Positions 15,789-24,164 of a DNA stretch of 29,428 bases are shown here, in pieces. The DNA is from Bacillota bacterium (lineage in GTDB: Bacteria; Bacillota; Bacilli; Paenibacillales; Paenibacillaceae). The stretch lies in assembly GCA_023433615.1 (NCBI GenBank), contig JAEZCJ010000064.1, positions 1 to 29,428 of the forward strand, given 5' to 3'. The notes under the pieces are model-generated. The model did no database searches. It worked only from the letters and a program-made list of their open reading frames with translations, and was not told the origin of the DNA. Every line of letters begins with the position of its first letter. Position 1 is the stretch's first letter. The position numbers and the translations under genes are program-made.

Positions 15789-18350
15789 CTACAAGATCAT
15801 TTGGGGGTCTACGTCTATGGAGAAGAGCACGGAACCCGCCGCAGCCCCCTCCACATAGGGCGCCATCGCGGCCCGGACTAGCGCCGCAGCATCGATGTTC
15901 CCCCGATATTTTATCATACATTGGAAACGGTAGCGATCCTTCAGCCTCGGAATGGGCGACGCCACCGGCCCGAGCAATTCCAGCGCGCGGTCCGACGCAT
16001 CGTCCAGCGGCCTTAGCACTCCTTCGCGCCCCGCGATGTCCCGCAGTTCGGCGGCGAACCGCTCGCTCGTCTGCACGAGCTTGGGAAGCTGCTCATGCGA
16101 TAGCGTGACGAGGATCAGCCTGCAGAAGGGCGGGTACGACAAGATGCTGCGCTGCTTCAGCTCCGCGCGGACGAACGCGTCGAAATCATGCCGGCGCGAG
16201 GTCTGGATCGAATAATGCTCCGGCGCATACGTCTGCACGACAACTTCGCCGGGCAGGTCATGCCTGCCGGCGCGGCCCGCGACCTGGGTCAGGAGCTGGA
16301 ACGTTTTCTCCGCCGAGCGAAAATCGGGCAGATGCAGCGACGTATCCGCGGCAATGACCCCGACGAGCGTCACATACGGAAAATCCAGCCCTTTCGCCAC
16401 CATCTGCGTACCGAGCAGGACGTCTGCCTCGCGCGCGCCGAAGGCGGTCAGCAGCTTCTCGTGCGCACCCTTCTCGCTCGTCGTGTCGACATCCATCCGA
16501 ATGACGCGAATGCCGGGGAACAGCTTCGCCAGCTCCTCCTCGACCCGCTGCGTGCCGGTGCCGAAATAACGGATATGCTCGCTCTGGCAGGTCGGGCAGC
16601 TCTCCGGGGAACGCTCGGCATAGCCGCAATAATGGCAGCGCAGCATGCGGCTCTTCTGATGGAACGTCAGCGAGATCTCGCAATGCGGGCAGCCGGCCGT
16701 GTAGCCGCAAGAGCGGCACATGACGAACGTGCTATAGCCGCGCCTGTTCAGGAGCAGCACCGCTTGCTCGCCTCGCTCCAGACGCTCGGCGAGCGCGCCG
16801 TGCAGCCTGCGGCTGAACATGGAGCGATTGCCTTCCTTGAGCTCGTCTCGCATGTCGACGACCTCGACCTTCGGCATCGGCCTGCCGCCTACGCGCTCTG
16901 CCAGGGGCAGCCACACCGCGCTGCCGAGCGCCGCGCCTGCCGCGGCCGCATCGCCGCCGGCCGGCTCCCTGCGGAATCGAGCCGCGGCGAAGCTCTCGAG
17001 CGACGGCGTCGCGGAGCCGAGCACGACAGCCGCGCCGTGCTGCTCGGCTCGCTTGATCGCCACGTCCCGCGCGTGATACTTCGGACTCTCCTCTTGCTTA
17101 TAGGACGATTCATGCTCCTCGTCGATGATGATGAGCCCGATGCGTTCGAACGGCGCGAAGATCGCGGAACGCGCGCCGATCGCGACGCGCACGCGCTTCT
17201 CGCGGATGCGCCGCCATTCGTCGTAGCGCTCCCCGGTCGATAAGCGGCTGTGGAGGACGGCGACCGCATCGCCGAACCGTCCCTTGAAACGCTCGACCAT
17301 CTGCGGCGTCAGCGCGATCTCGGGGACGAGCACGATCGCCTGCCTGCCCAGCCGGATGCAGCGGTCAATCGCCTGCATGTATACCTCGGTCTTGCCGCTG
17401 CCCGTCACCCCTTGCAGCAGCAGCGTCTCCGGCTGCCCCGCTTCGACGGATGCCGCGATCCGCCGGTAAGCGGTCTCCTGCACCTCGGTCAGCGTCAGCG
17501 GCTTCGTCCGTTCGAAGCGCCGTCCCGCATACGGGTCGCGGTCCTCCTGCCGCTCTTCGATGCGCAGCAGTCCCTTGTCGGCCAGCGCGCGCAAGCTGCT
17601 CGCCGCAAGACCGCTCTCCGCAAGCAGCTTCGCAAGCGCGATCGGTTCGCTACGGGTCATCATATGCGCCAGCGCCTCGCGCTGCTTCGCGGCTCGGGCC
17701 GGAATCTGCGCCAGCGCCGCCTCGGCCGCCTCTCGGTCGTCCGGCGGGAATACGGTCAGCACGCTGCGCAAGCCGACGCGGCTCTTGACCGATACGGTCT
17801 CGGCCAGCAGCCCGCCTCGCAGCGCTTCCTTGAGCAAGCCGTCGCAGCCCGGATAACGCTCCTGAAGCGCCGATAGCTTCACCGGCGCGTGGCGTTCCAG
17901 ATAGTGTCGCATCTCCTCGGGCAATGGCGATGTCAGCTGCAGCTGTCCTTCCCGGCCGCCAGCTTCGCCTTCGTCCTCGTCATCGGCGGTTGGCTCCGCA
18001 AGCATCACGTAGCGTTCCGCCTTGCCCTTCAGCGCGGCCGGAATCATGGCCTGCAGCGCGGTCGTCCATGTGCAGCAGTAAGCATCGCTCATCCAGCGCG
18101 CCAGATCGATCAGATCCGGCCGCAGCGGCGGCATCGGGTCGAGCAGCTCGGCAATCGCCTTCAGCCGCTTGGCATCGACCTCGGCTTCGGCGGCGAACGC
18201 CACGACGAAGCCCTGCAGCGTGCGGCCGCCGAACGGCACCGCAACGCGGCTGCCGATCTCGATCCAGCTCGCGATCTGCTCGGGTACGGCATAATCGAAC
18301 GGCCGGTCCGTCTGGCGGCTCGGCACGTCGACGATGACGCGTGCGATCAT
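15789..18350 (-). CDS. priA: Primosomal protein N' (replication restart helicase PriA)
   Basis: PriA recognises abandoned replication forks and reloads the replicative helicase. The 853 residues (805 in B. subtilis) include the N-terminal 3'-end binding domain (ARVIVDVPSRQTDRPFDYAVP). The helicase core has Walker A GVTGSGKTEVYM near 315 and IIDEEHESSYKQEE near 411. The zinc-binding insert lies near 550-590, with CRSCGYTAGCPHC and CHYCGYAERSPESCPTC, giving eight cysteines for two zincs. The conserved C-terminal helicase blocks GTQMVAKGLDFPYVTLVG and QVAGRAGR follow. A Gly/Ala-rich insert (AGGDAAAAGAALGSA) just after the SATPSLES motif is lineage-specific. The ATG at 18350 overlaps the coaBC stop (ATGA). 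Confidence 0.97.
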   Translation of the reverse strand: MIARVIVDVPSRQTDRPFDYAVPEQIASWIEIGSRVAVPFGGRTLQGFVVAFAAEAEVDAKRLKAIAELLDPMPPLRPDLIDLARWMSDAYCCTWTTALQAMIPAALKGKAERYVMLAEPTADDEDEGEAGGREGQLQLTSPLPEEMRHYLERHAPVKLSALQERYPGCDGLLKEALRGGLLAETVSVKSRVGLRSVLTVFPPDDREAAEAALAQIPARAAKQREALAHMMTRSEPIALAKLLAESGLAASSLRALADKGLLRIEERQEDRDPYAGRRFERTKPLTLTEVQETAYRRIAASVEAGQPETLLLQGVTGSGKTEVYMQAIDRCIRLGRQAIVLVPEIALTPQMVERFKGRFGDAVAVLHSRLSTGERYDEWRRIREKRVRVAIGARSAIFAPFERIGLIIIDEEHESSYKQEESPKYHARDVAIKRAEQHGAAVVLGSATPSLESFAAARFRREPAGGDAAAAGAALGSAVWLPLAERVGGRPMPKVEVVDMRDELKEGNRSMFSRRLHGALAERLERGEQAVLLLNRRGYSTFVMCRSCGYTAGCPHCEISLTFHQKSRMLRCHYCGYAERSPESCPTCQSEHIRYFGTGTQRVEEELAKLFPGIRVIRMDVDTTSEKGAHEKLLTAFGAREADVLLGTQMVAKGLDFPYVTLVGVIAADTSLHLPDFRSAEKTFQLLTQVAGRAGRHDLPGEVVVQTYAPEHYSIQTSRRHDFDAFVRAELKQRSILSYPPFCRLILVTLSHEQLPKLVQTSERFAAELRDIAGREGVLRPLDDASDRALELLGPVASPIPRLKDRYRFQCMIKYRGNIDAAALVRAAMAPYVEGAAAGSVLFSIDVDPQMIL

Positions 18351-19567
18351 GGCCGCTCCACCGTCCCTTTACCCCTCGCATCCAGCCGCTCCGCGATCAG
18401 CCGCATCAGACGAAGGCCGACCTCGCGCTTGGACAGCTGCGGCCAGGCAGCGACCTCCCCGAAGCCGTCGAACACATGCACGATGTTCGTATCGCCGTTG
18501 AAGCCCGCTCCTGGCGCCGTGACGTCGTTGCCCACGATCAGATCGCAGTTTTTGCGCCGCAGCTTGTCCATCGCGTAACCCGCCAGATTGTCCGTCTCCG
18601 CCGCGAATCCGACCAATAATTGTTGCTGCTTGGCTCGACCCGCTTCTTCCAGAATATCGGCCGTCTTCTCGAGCTCGATCACGAGCTTCGCGTCCGATTT
18701 TTTCTGCTTGGCAGCATGCTGCACGACCGGCCGATAATCCGCGACCGCTGCCGATTTTATCAATACGTCCGTCAATGGGTAACGTGCCATGACCGCCTCG
18801 CGCATCGCTTCCGCCGATTCGGCGCGCACGATCGTCATGCCGCCGGGCAGCGGAACGCTCGTACGGGCGGCGATCAGCGTCACCTCTGCCCCCAGATCGC
18901 GCGCCGCTTCCGCGATCGCCACGCCCATTCTGCCCGAAGAGTCGTTCGTGATGTAACGTACCGGGTCGATGCGCTCAACCGTGCCTCCAGCCGTCACCAG
19001 CACCTTGCGGCCTGCGAGCAGCTGCGGCTCCGCCAGCAACTCCCGAACGGCATGCGCGATCTCGTCCGGTTCTGCGAGCCGCCCCTTGCCGACATAGCCG
19101 CACGCGAGCTGGCCTGTGCCCGGCTCGACGAAGCGCACTCCGCGCTGCCCCAGCGTCTCGATGTTCGCGATGACCGCCGGATGCTCGTACATATGCACAT
19201 TCATCGCCGGCGCGAGCAATACGGGCGCCACCGTCGCCAGCAGCGTCGTGCTCAGCATGTCGTCTGCCAAGCCGTGCGCCATTTTGCCGATAATATTCGC
19301 CGTTGCCGGCGCGACGACGACGAGATCCGCTCGGTCGGCCAAGTCGATATGCGAGACGACGGCCGGATCGCGTTCGTCGAACGTATCTGTATGCACCGGA
19401 TGGCGCGACAAGGTCTGCAGCGTCAGCGGCGTGATGAAGCGTGCCGCCGACTCCGTCATGATCACGTGTACTTCCGCGCCCGCCTGCTTCAGCTTGCTGC
19501 ACAGCGCCGCTGCCTTGTAAGCCGCGATACCTCCCGTAATGCCGAGCACGATCGTTTTCCCCTTCAT
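18347..19567 (-). CDS. coaBC: Bifunctional phosphopantothenoylcysteine decarboxylase/phosphopantothenate-cysteine ligase
   Basis: CoaBC carries out two consecutive steps of coenzyme A synthesis: coupling cysteine to 4'-phosphopantothenate, then FMN-dependent decarboxylation. At 406 residues it equals B. subtilis CoaBC. The N-terminal CoaC half contains LGITGGIAAYKAAAL, the PAMNVHMYEHPAV segment and ACGYVGKGRLAEP with the active cysteine. The CoaB half starts at KVLVTAGGTVERIDPVRYI and has NDSSGRMG. I prefer the ATG at 19567, since AAGGGGG lies 12 bases upstream. An ATG at 19579 sits against that site, and an even longer frame to 19612 runs into the rpoZ terminator. It overlaps priA by four bases. 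Confidence 0.96.
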   Translation of the reverse strand: MKGKTIVLGITGGIAAYKAAALCSKLKQAGAEVHVIMTESAARFITPLTLQTLSRHPVHTDTFDERDPAVVSHIDLADRADLVVVAPATANIIGKMAHGLADDMLSTTLLATVAPVLLAPAMNVHMYEHPAVIANIETLGQRGVRFVEPGTGQLACGYVGKGRLAEPDEIAHAVRELLAEPQLLAGRKVLVTAGGTVERIDPVRYITNDSSGRMGVAIAEAARDLGAEVTLIAARTSVPLPGGMTIVRAESAEAMREAVMARYPLTDVLIKSAAVADYRPVVQHAAKQKKSDAKLVIELEKTADILEEAGRAKQQQLLVGFAAETDNLAGYAMDKLRRKNCDLIVGNDVTAPGAGFNGDTNIVHVFDGFGEVAAWPQLSKREVGLRLMRLIAERLDARGKGTVERP

Positions 19568-19594
19568 ACTCGCTGCCATCCCCCTTCTGTATAT

Positions 19595-19625
19595 AAAAAA
19601 GAAACAACCCACATTCGAGGGTTGT
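19595..19625 (-). terminator. Terminator between rpoZ and coaBC
   Basis: On the minus strand ACAACCC-TCGAATGT-GGGTTGT is followed by TTCTTTTTT. It lies 12 bases after the rpoZ stop and 24 before the coaBC ribosome binding site. It therefore either ends the remA-gmk-rpoZ transcript or attenuates reading into coaBC. No separate coaBC promoter is visible in the short remaining gap. Confidence 0.85.
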
Positions 19626-19636
19626 CACGAACAAGC

Positions 19637-19843
19637 TTATTTCGCGTCTGGATCCGATTCGACTACCAGCAGGTCGCCGTAAATCTCTTCGAGCGCAACG
19701 CCGACGTACTTATGCGACTTCGGATTCTTCAGGTCCGTCTTCAAGCCGTCCCTCAGCATTCGCGCACGGCGGGAAGCGGCGACGACCAGCGAGTACTTGC
19801 TGTCGACCTTCTTCATCATTTCGTCAATGGATGGGTATAACAA
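19637..19843 (-). CDS. rpoZ: DNA-directed RNA polymerase omega subunit
   Basis: RpoZ, the small subunit that helps fold and hold the beta' subunit of RNA polymerase. The 68 residues begin MLYPSIDEMMKKVDSKYSLV and contain the conserved RRAR element followed by KSHKYVGVALEEIYGDLL. The start codon is TTG at 19843, fixed by the conserved MLxPSID beginning and by AGGGG eight bases upstream. It follows gmk by 15 bases, which is the standard Firmicutes pair, and ends in a terminator. Confidence 0.97.
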   Translation of the reverse strand: MLYPSIDEMMKKVDSKYSLVVAASRRARMLRDGLKTDLKNPKSHKYVGVALEEIYGDLLVVESDPDAK

Positions 19844-19858
19844 TGTCCAATCCCCTCT

Positions 19859-20476
19859 CTAGGCTTTCTCGATGACGGCGAGCAAGTCCGCATAATCGGA
19901 CAAGAAACGCTCGCGTCTGCAGTGTTCTGCTGTGACGATGCTCTGAATCCGCTCGCAGGCGGACTCGATCTCGTCGTTGATGACCGCGTAATCATAATGC
20001 CTCAAGAGACCCATCTCCTGCGCCGCCACGGACATCCGGTTGTCGATGACCGACTCCGACTCCGTGCCGCGCCCGATAATGCGCTGCTTCAGCTCATCCA
20101 GCGAAGGCGGCAGCAAGAAGATGAAGACGCCTTCCGGGAATTTGTCTTTCACTTTGAGCGCGCCCTGCACTTCGATCTCGAGTATGATGTCCTTGCCCTC
20201 CGCGATCGTCTTCTCGACAAAATCACGCGGCGTTCCGTAGTAGTTGCCTACGTATTCCGCATGCTCGAGCAAAGCGTCGCGGGCAATCATATCCTGGAAC
20301 TGCTCCCGGGATTTGAAGAAGTAGTTCACGCCGTCCGTCTCGCCCTGACGCGGCTGGCGGGTCGTGGCGGATACGGAATAGATCAATTCCGGCATCCGTT
20401 TGCGCAGCACGGTGCATACCGAGCCCTTGCCGACGCCGGAAGGTCCGGACAATACGATTAATAATCCTTTTCTCAT
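19859..20476 (-). CDS. gmk: Guanylate kinase
   Basis: Gmk phosphorylates GMP to GDP, supplying GTP and influencing (p)ppGpp metabolism. The 205 residues (204 in B. subtilis) open with the P-loop LSGPSGVGKGSV (around 9-19). They have the GMP-binding segment SATTRQPRQGETDGVNYFF, EVQGA, and the lid sequence QRIIGRGTES. The start is the ATG at 20476, since GGAG lies six bases upstream. In-frame ATGs at 20488 and 20509 lack a spaced site and overlap the remA end. Confidence 0.97.
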   Translation of the reverse strand: MRKGLLIVLSGPSGVGKGSVCTVLRKRMPELIYSVSATTRQPRQGETDGVNYFFKSREQFQDMIARDALLEHAEYVGNYYGTPRDFVEKTIAEGKDIILEIEVQGALKVKDKFPEGVFIFLLPPSLDELKQRIIGRGTESESVIDNRMSVAAQEMGLLRHYDYAVINDEIESACERIQSIVTAEHCRRERFLSDYADLLAVIEKA

Positions 20477-20489
20477 GGTACGCTCCATC

Positions 20490-20750
20490 TTATTCGTCGT
20501 TGTCGTCATCCTTGGTGGAGAGGCGGTGCGCCACGGTCTCCGGCTGTACGGCCGACAGAATGACGTGGTCGCTGTCCGTTATGATGACGGCACGGGTACG
20601 TCTGCCGTAAGTAGCGTCGATCAGCATGTGCCGGTCGCGCGCTTCCTGAATGATCCGTTTGATCGGTGCGGACTCCGGACTGACGATCGAGATGATCCGA
20701 TTCGCCGATACGATATTGCCGAAGCCGATATTAATGAGCTTGATTGCCAT
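20490..20750 (-). CDS. remA: Extracellular matrix regulator RemA (DUF370)
   Basis: RemA (YlzA) is a small DNA-binding regulator that activates biofilm matrix and osmoprotection genes in B. subtilis. The 86 residues match closely: IKLINIGFGNIVSANRIISI, SPESAPIKRIIQEAR, then DATYGRRTRAVII and DSDHVILSAVQPETVA. An acidic tail (TKDDDNDE) ends the protein. The ATG at 20750 has GGAGG eight bases upstream. It leads remA-gmk-rpoZ. The yloC/yicC gene usually found just before it is missing, and its own promoter lies about 235 bases upstream. Confidence 0.96.
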   Translation of the reverse strand: MAIKLINIGFGNIVSANRIISIVSPESAPIKRIIQEARDRHMLIDATYGRRTRAVIITDSDHVILSAVQPETVAHRLSTKDDDNDE

Positions 20751-20982
20751 AACAGTCCCCTCCGGTCTCCCTTTCCATCCTCCCGTCCGCCGCGCCTTGT
20801 CGGCCGCAAGCGGGCCGAGCGCGCGTCAGACATACGAAGCCGTTATGCATGAACGCACCGATTCGGGATCGAATGGTATGATTGCTGCTCGCTGCGCCGC
20901 CGGATGGCACTATTCTTGACAGAATCCGTCCGACGCATACTTTATTCCCGCCCTTATCCGGCAGGGTTATCCATTCTTACAT
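20751..20982 (-). other. Long remA leader, no gene seen
   Basis: This gene-free stretch can form several short stems on the minus strand, for example CCTGCC-GGATAAG-GGCGGG, ATTCG-ATCC-CGAAT and CGGCC-CGCTTGC-GGCCG. No terminator stem with a T-run is visible. I could not match it to a known riboswitch class and found no convincing leader peptide or remnant of yloC. Confidence 0.4.
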
Positions 20983-21011
20983 ATTCTAATTCATTTTGCT
21001 CGCGGGAACAA
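20983..21011 (-). promoter_or_regulatory. Sigma-A promoter for remA-gmk-rpoZ
   Basis: The minus strand has TTGTTC, exactly 17 bases, then TAGAAT. The -10 is near-consensus, while the -35 matches only its TTG half. The predicted transcript start near 20976 gives a leader of about 226 bases before remA. Confidence 0.6.
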
Positions 21012-21064
21012 GAGAAAATGCGCATGCGCGAGCAACTGCGAGTATTGCCCCGGCCGACGCCGAT

Positions 21065-22957
21065 TCAGCGTTTCGTCTGCCGCGCATGGCTCCATACGTA
21101 TTGCGTCAGCTTCGCTGTCATCTCGTAGAACAGGAACGGCGTGATCAGGTAGATGCCGTTGAACCGGTCCATCGCCGCATCCAACAGTTCTTCCGCGATG
21201 CGTACCCCTTCGGCTCGGCCTGCCTCGCCCTCCAGCCCGGCCATTCGTCCCCGGACCTCGTCCGACAGTTGAATGCCGGGTACTTCGTTATGCAGGTATT
21301 CGGCATTCCGGCCGCTGGCCAGCGGCATGATGCCGATGAAGACAGGCACGCTCAGATGCGACGTCGCGTCCGCGATCCGTTCGATCAGCGCCGCGTCGTA
21401 CACGGGCTGCGTCATGATATAATCGGCGCCCGACTCGATTTTGCGCTCGAGGCGCTGAACCGCCTTGTCCAAATATTTGACGTTCGGGTTGAATGCCGCG
21501 CCGACTACGAAGCTTGCTTTCTCCTTCAGCGGCTTCCCGGAGAACGCCGTCCCTTCGTTCAGCTGCTTGATCATCCGGATCATGTCGAAGCTCGTCAAGT
21601 CGTAGACGGAGCTGGAATCCGGCAGGTCGCCGAACCGGGACGGATCGCCGGTGACGGCCAGCACGTGATCGATGCCGAGCGCGTCGAGCCCCATCATATG
21701 GGACTGCGTGCCGATCAGGTTCCGGTCGCGGCACGCGATATGGACGAGCGGCCGGATGCCTACGCGATCCTTCACCAGCGCGCCGAGCGCAAGGTTGCTC
21801 ATGCGCGTGACCGCCAGCGAATTGTCGGCCATCGTAACCGCGTCTGCGCCTGCTGCCTTAAGCGCCTCCGCGCCTGCCATGAACTTGCGAATATCCAGAT
21901 CGCGGGGCGGATCGAGCTCGACGATGACGGTATGGCGCTCGCGGACAAGCTCCGTGATCGAAGGGCCGAACGCGTCGCCCGCGCCGTCTTGGTCAGCGTC
22001 GGCAGCGTCTGGCTGCACTGCGGGTTCCGCCACGACGACACGATCGCGCGCGGCCGCTTCAGCTTGCGACTCGGAGGGAGCCGGGACCGGCACATAGCCG
22101 GCAAGCGAATTGGCGATCGCTTCGATATGGGCCGGCGTCGTGCCGCAGCAGCCGCCGATCAGAACGGCGCCGCGATCCGCGAACCGTCTGGCCGACTCGC
22201 CGAAGTAATCGGCGCCGGCGGAATACGTGATCATGCCGTCCACGTAGTCCGGCACGCCCGCGTTCGGGAAGACGGACAGCGGCAGCGGGACGGGGCCGTC
22301 GATCGCGTCGATGGCACGCAGAATGCCGTTCGGTCCGCTGACGCAGTTGAAACCCGCCACATCCGCGCCCTCGGCCTCGAGCAGGCGGAACGCTTCATCT
22401 AATGGAAAGCCGTCCTGCGTCCGTCCCGAATCCTCGACGGCCAGTTGGCAGATAACCGGCAGCTGCGATTCCCGCCGGATCGTGCGCAGCGCCAGCAGAA
22501 GTTCTTCCAAATCGTAGAACGTCTCCAGCAACATGCCGTCTACGCCTTCGGCGAGCAGATGCCCGATCTGCTCGCCGAGCACGATCTCGGTTTCCGCGGC
22601 ATCGAGCGTGCCTCGCCTGCCGGCGCGCGTCGAGCCGATCGCGCCGACGACATAGCTGTCCGGACCGACAGCGCCGCGCGCGATGCGCACCGCTTCGCGG
22701 TTAATGCGTGCCGCCTCGCTTTCCAATCCGTAGCGCGACAGCTTCGCGGCGTTCGCGGAGAACGTATTCGTCTCGATTACGCGGGCGCCGGCCTCGTAAT
22801 AGCGACGATGGACGCTGGCGATTACGTCCGGTCGCGTGACATTGAATTCTTCGTATGAGATACCGACAGGGAATCCCTGCTGGTATAAGTAAGTCCCCAT
22901 CGCGCCGTCCCCGGTCAGCAGGGTTGTGCGCAGCGCTTCCCTTAAATCCAGTTTCAA
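21065..22957 (-). CDS. yitJ: Bifunctional homocysteine S-methyltransferase/5,10-methylenetetrahydrofolate reductase
   Basis: A 630-residue fusion like B. subtilis YitJ (612). The N-terminal homocysteine methyltransferase domain (about 1-285) has TGDGAMGTYL and zinc ligands Cys205 (GFNC), Cys270 and Cys271 (GGCCGTTPAHI). A Pro/Ala/Asp-rich linker (about 290-330) leads to the MetF-type flavin reductase domain (about 335-630) with VELDPPRDLDIRKF, DAVTMADNSLAVTRMSN, GDPSRFGDLPDSSSVYD and PVFIGIMPL. It reduces methylene-THF and passes methyl groups toward methionine. No cobalamin domain is present. The start is TTG at 22957 with GGGGGAG six bases upstream. Unlike Bacillus yitJ, no S-box riboswitch is visible upstream. 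It sits where yloC is expected, between remA and the Ca2+ ATPase. Confidence 0.93.
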   Translation of the reverse strand: MKLDLREALRTTLLTGDGAMGTYLYQQGFPVGISYEEFNVTRPDVIASVHRRYYEAGARVIETNTFSANAAKLSRYGLESEAARINREAVRIARGAVGPDSYVVGAIGSTRAGRRGTLDAAETEIVLGEQIGHLLAEGVDGMLLETFYDLEELLLALRTIRRESQLPVICQLAVEDSGRTQDGFPLDEAFRLLEAEGADVAGFNCVSGPNGILRAIDAIDGPVPLPLSVFPNAGVPDYVDGMITYSAGADYFGESARRFADRGAVLIGGCCGTTPAHIEAIANSLAGYVPVPAPSESQAEAAARDRVVVAEPAVQPDAADADQDGAGDAFGPSITELVRERHTVIVELDPPRDLDIRKFMAGAEALKAAGADAVTMADNSLAVTRMSNLALGALVKDRVGIRPLVHIACRDRNLIGTQSHMMGLDALGIDHVLAVTGDPSRFGDLPDSSSVYDLTSFDMIRMIKQLNEGTAFSGKPLKEKASFVVGAAFNPNVKYLDKAVQRLERKIESGADYIMTQPVYDAALIERIADATSHLSVPVFIGIMPLASGRNAEYLHNEVPGIQLSDEVRGRMAGLEGEAGRAEGVRIAEELLDAAMDRFNGIYLITPFLFYEMTAKLTQYVWSHARQTKR

Positions 22958-23017
22958 TCGATTCTCCCCCTAGTGCGAACCCTCTCTTACTCCTATCGGG
23001 CAAGGCCATTCTATCAA

Positions 23018-23046
23018 ACTATACCGTAAATCGACATGAATTTCAC
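23018..23046 (-). promoter_or_regulatory. Candidate promoter for the homocysteine methyltransferase/MTHFR gene
   Basis: On the minus strand GTGAAA, 17 bases, then TATAGT lies about 60 bases upstream of the TTG start. The -10 is good and the -35 matches four of six. The gene follows the terminator at 23096-23137, so it needs its own promoter. Confidence 0.45.
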
Positions 23047-23095
23047 TAAGGTTCGCGCATATCGCCGCAGACATTGCCGATTTCACCCCGGATAT

Positions 23096-23137
23096 CAAAA
23101 ATCCGCCCGCCAGGATCTCTCCCGAACGACCGGATTT
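23096..23137 (-). terminator. Terminator after dapF and repeat copy C
   Basis: On the minus strand AAATCCG pairs with CGGATTT, enclosing an inner hairpin CGGGA-GAGA-TCCTG, and is followed by TTTTT. It lies just downstream of repeat copy C, so transcripts ending here would carry the repeat as a 3' untranslated region. Confidence 0.65.
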
Positions 23138-23156
23138 CTATCGTACTTGATTAAAT

Positions 23157-23345
23157 GGCCAATTGTCGCTACCTTCGAAGGTTGGACGATGGTAGAAATT
23201 GAGGAACTCCAGCGTTTCCGTAGGAAACGCACTTCGGAAGCATACGCTCGTAGGCAGACCTACGTGAATACCGGAATTTTCGCCAGCGTTCAAGATTCGA
23301 CGTCGAATAAGCTACGAAGCATTGGCTTCGCGATCACAACTGGCC
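23157..23345. repeat. Intergenic structured repeat, copy C (189 bp)
   Basis: The outer arms are GGCCA (23157-23161) and TGGCC (23341-23345), then TTGT/ACAA. The hairpins are GCGTTTCC-GTA-GGAAACGC (23212-23230) and CGTAGG-CAGA-CCTACG (23249-23264), then GTTCAAGATTCGACGTCGA and an extra hairpin GAAGC-ATTG-GCTTC in the plus sense. The dapF stop and last sense codons lie in the right arm. It is the copy most like B in module order and most like A near its right end. Confidence 0.9.
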
Positions 23346-24164
23346 GCGGAATACTTCTGCTGCAGGGCCTGTCATGTACACATGATTGTCGGCCTCGCTC
23401 CATTCGATGAGCAGATCGCCGCCCTTAAGCGAGACGGTTGCCGTACGATCGGTCAAGCCGTTCAGCGCGGAAGCGACGACCGTCGCGCATGCGCCGGTGC
23501 CGCAAGCGAGCGTCGGGCCTGCGCCCCGCTCCCAGACGCGCATATCGACATGCGACCGGGAATGGACGGTGACGAACTCCACGTTGACCTTGCGGGGGAA
23601 CATGGTATGCGTCTCTAGCTTCGGCCCCCAAGCCCACAGATCGAAGCTCTTCGCGTCTTCGACTTGGATGACGCAATGCGGGTTGCCCATCGAAACAGCC
23701 GTGAAAGCGAAGCTGCGGCCGTCCACCTCGATCGGGTAATTCTTGACGACGGCGGCATCCACTGTCGTCGGCACCTGCAGTCCGTCAAGAATCGGCTCGC
23801 CCATGTCGACGCGCACTTGAAGAACCTTGCCATCCTCCGTCGTCAACTGAACCTTCTGCACCCCGGCACCGAGCGTCTCGATCGTGATCGCCTCGTTGCC
23901 CGTCATCCCGTTATCGTACACATATTTCGCGACGCAGCGAATCGCGTTGCCGCACTGCTCAGCCTCCGTGCCGTCGGAATTGATGATCCGCATCCGGAAA
24001 TCGGCCTTCTCCGAGGGCAGGATGTAGACCAGTCCGTCTGCCCCGATGCCGAAATACCGGTTGCACAAATCGACTGCCAGCTGCGATGCTTGCTCCGGCA
24101 GCTCCCGCTCGCCCGCCACGACGATAAAGTCATTGCCCAGTCCGTTCATTTTCGTGAAATTCAT
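23334..24164 (-). CDS. dapF: Diaminopimelate epimerase
   Basis: DapF converts LL- to meso-diaminopimelate, used for lysine and peptidoglycan. The 276 residues carry both catalytic cysteines: Cys71 in EAEQCGNAIRC and Cys221 in LACGTGACATVV. The substrate-binding FTKMNGLGNDF opens the protein and VSMGNPHCVI is present. The ATG at 24164 has AGGAG ten bases upstream, but site and start are joined by a perfect hairpin (24165-24201). The final residues GQL and the TGA stop lie inside repeat copy C. It sits between the Ca2+ ATPase and the methyltransferase fusion, a position not occupied by dapF in B. subtilis. Confidence 0.97.
   Translation of the reverse strand: MNFTKMNGLGNDFIVVAGERELPEQASQLAVDLCNRYFGIGADGLVYILPSEKADFRMRIINSDGTEAEQCGNAIRCVAKYVYDNGMTGNEAITIETLGAGVQKVQLTTEDGKVLQVRVDMGEPILDGLQVPTTVDAAVVKNYPIEVDGRSFAFTAVSMGNPHCVIQVEDAKSFDLWAWGPKLETHTMFPRKVNVEFVTVHSRSHVDMRVWERGAGPTLACGTGACATVVASALNGLTDRTATVSLKGGDLLIEWSEADNHVYMTGPAAEVFRGQL

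Noticed and set aside
22958..23156. S-box (SAM) riboswitch upstream of the methyltransferase/MTHFR gene
   Set aside because: The conserved S-box core and paired stems were not found. Only a promoter candidate and the upstream terminator are visible.
6922..23345. CRISPR-like interpretation of the recurring hairpin repeats
   Set aside because: The units are about 188 bp, lie about 8 kb apart at separate gene ends, and have no regular spacers or cas genes.
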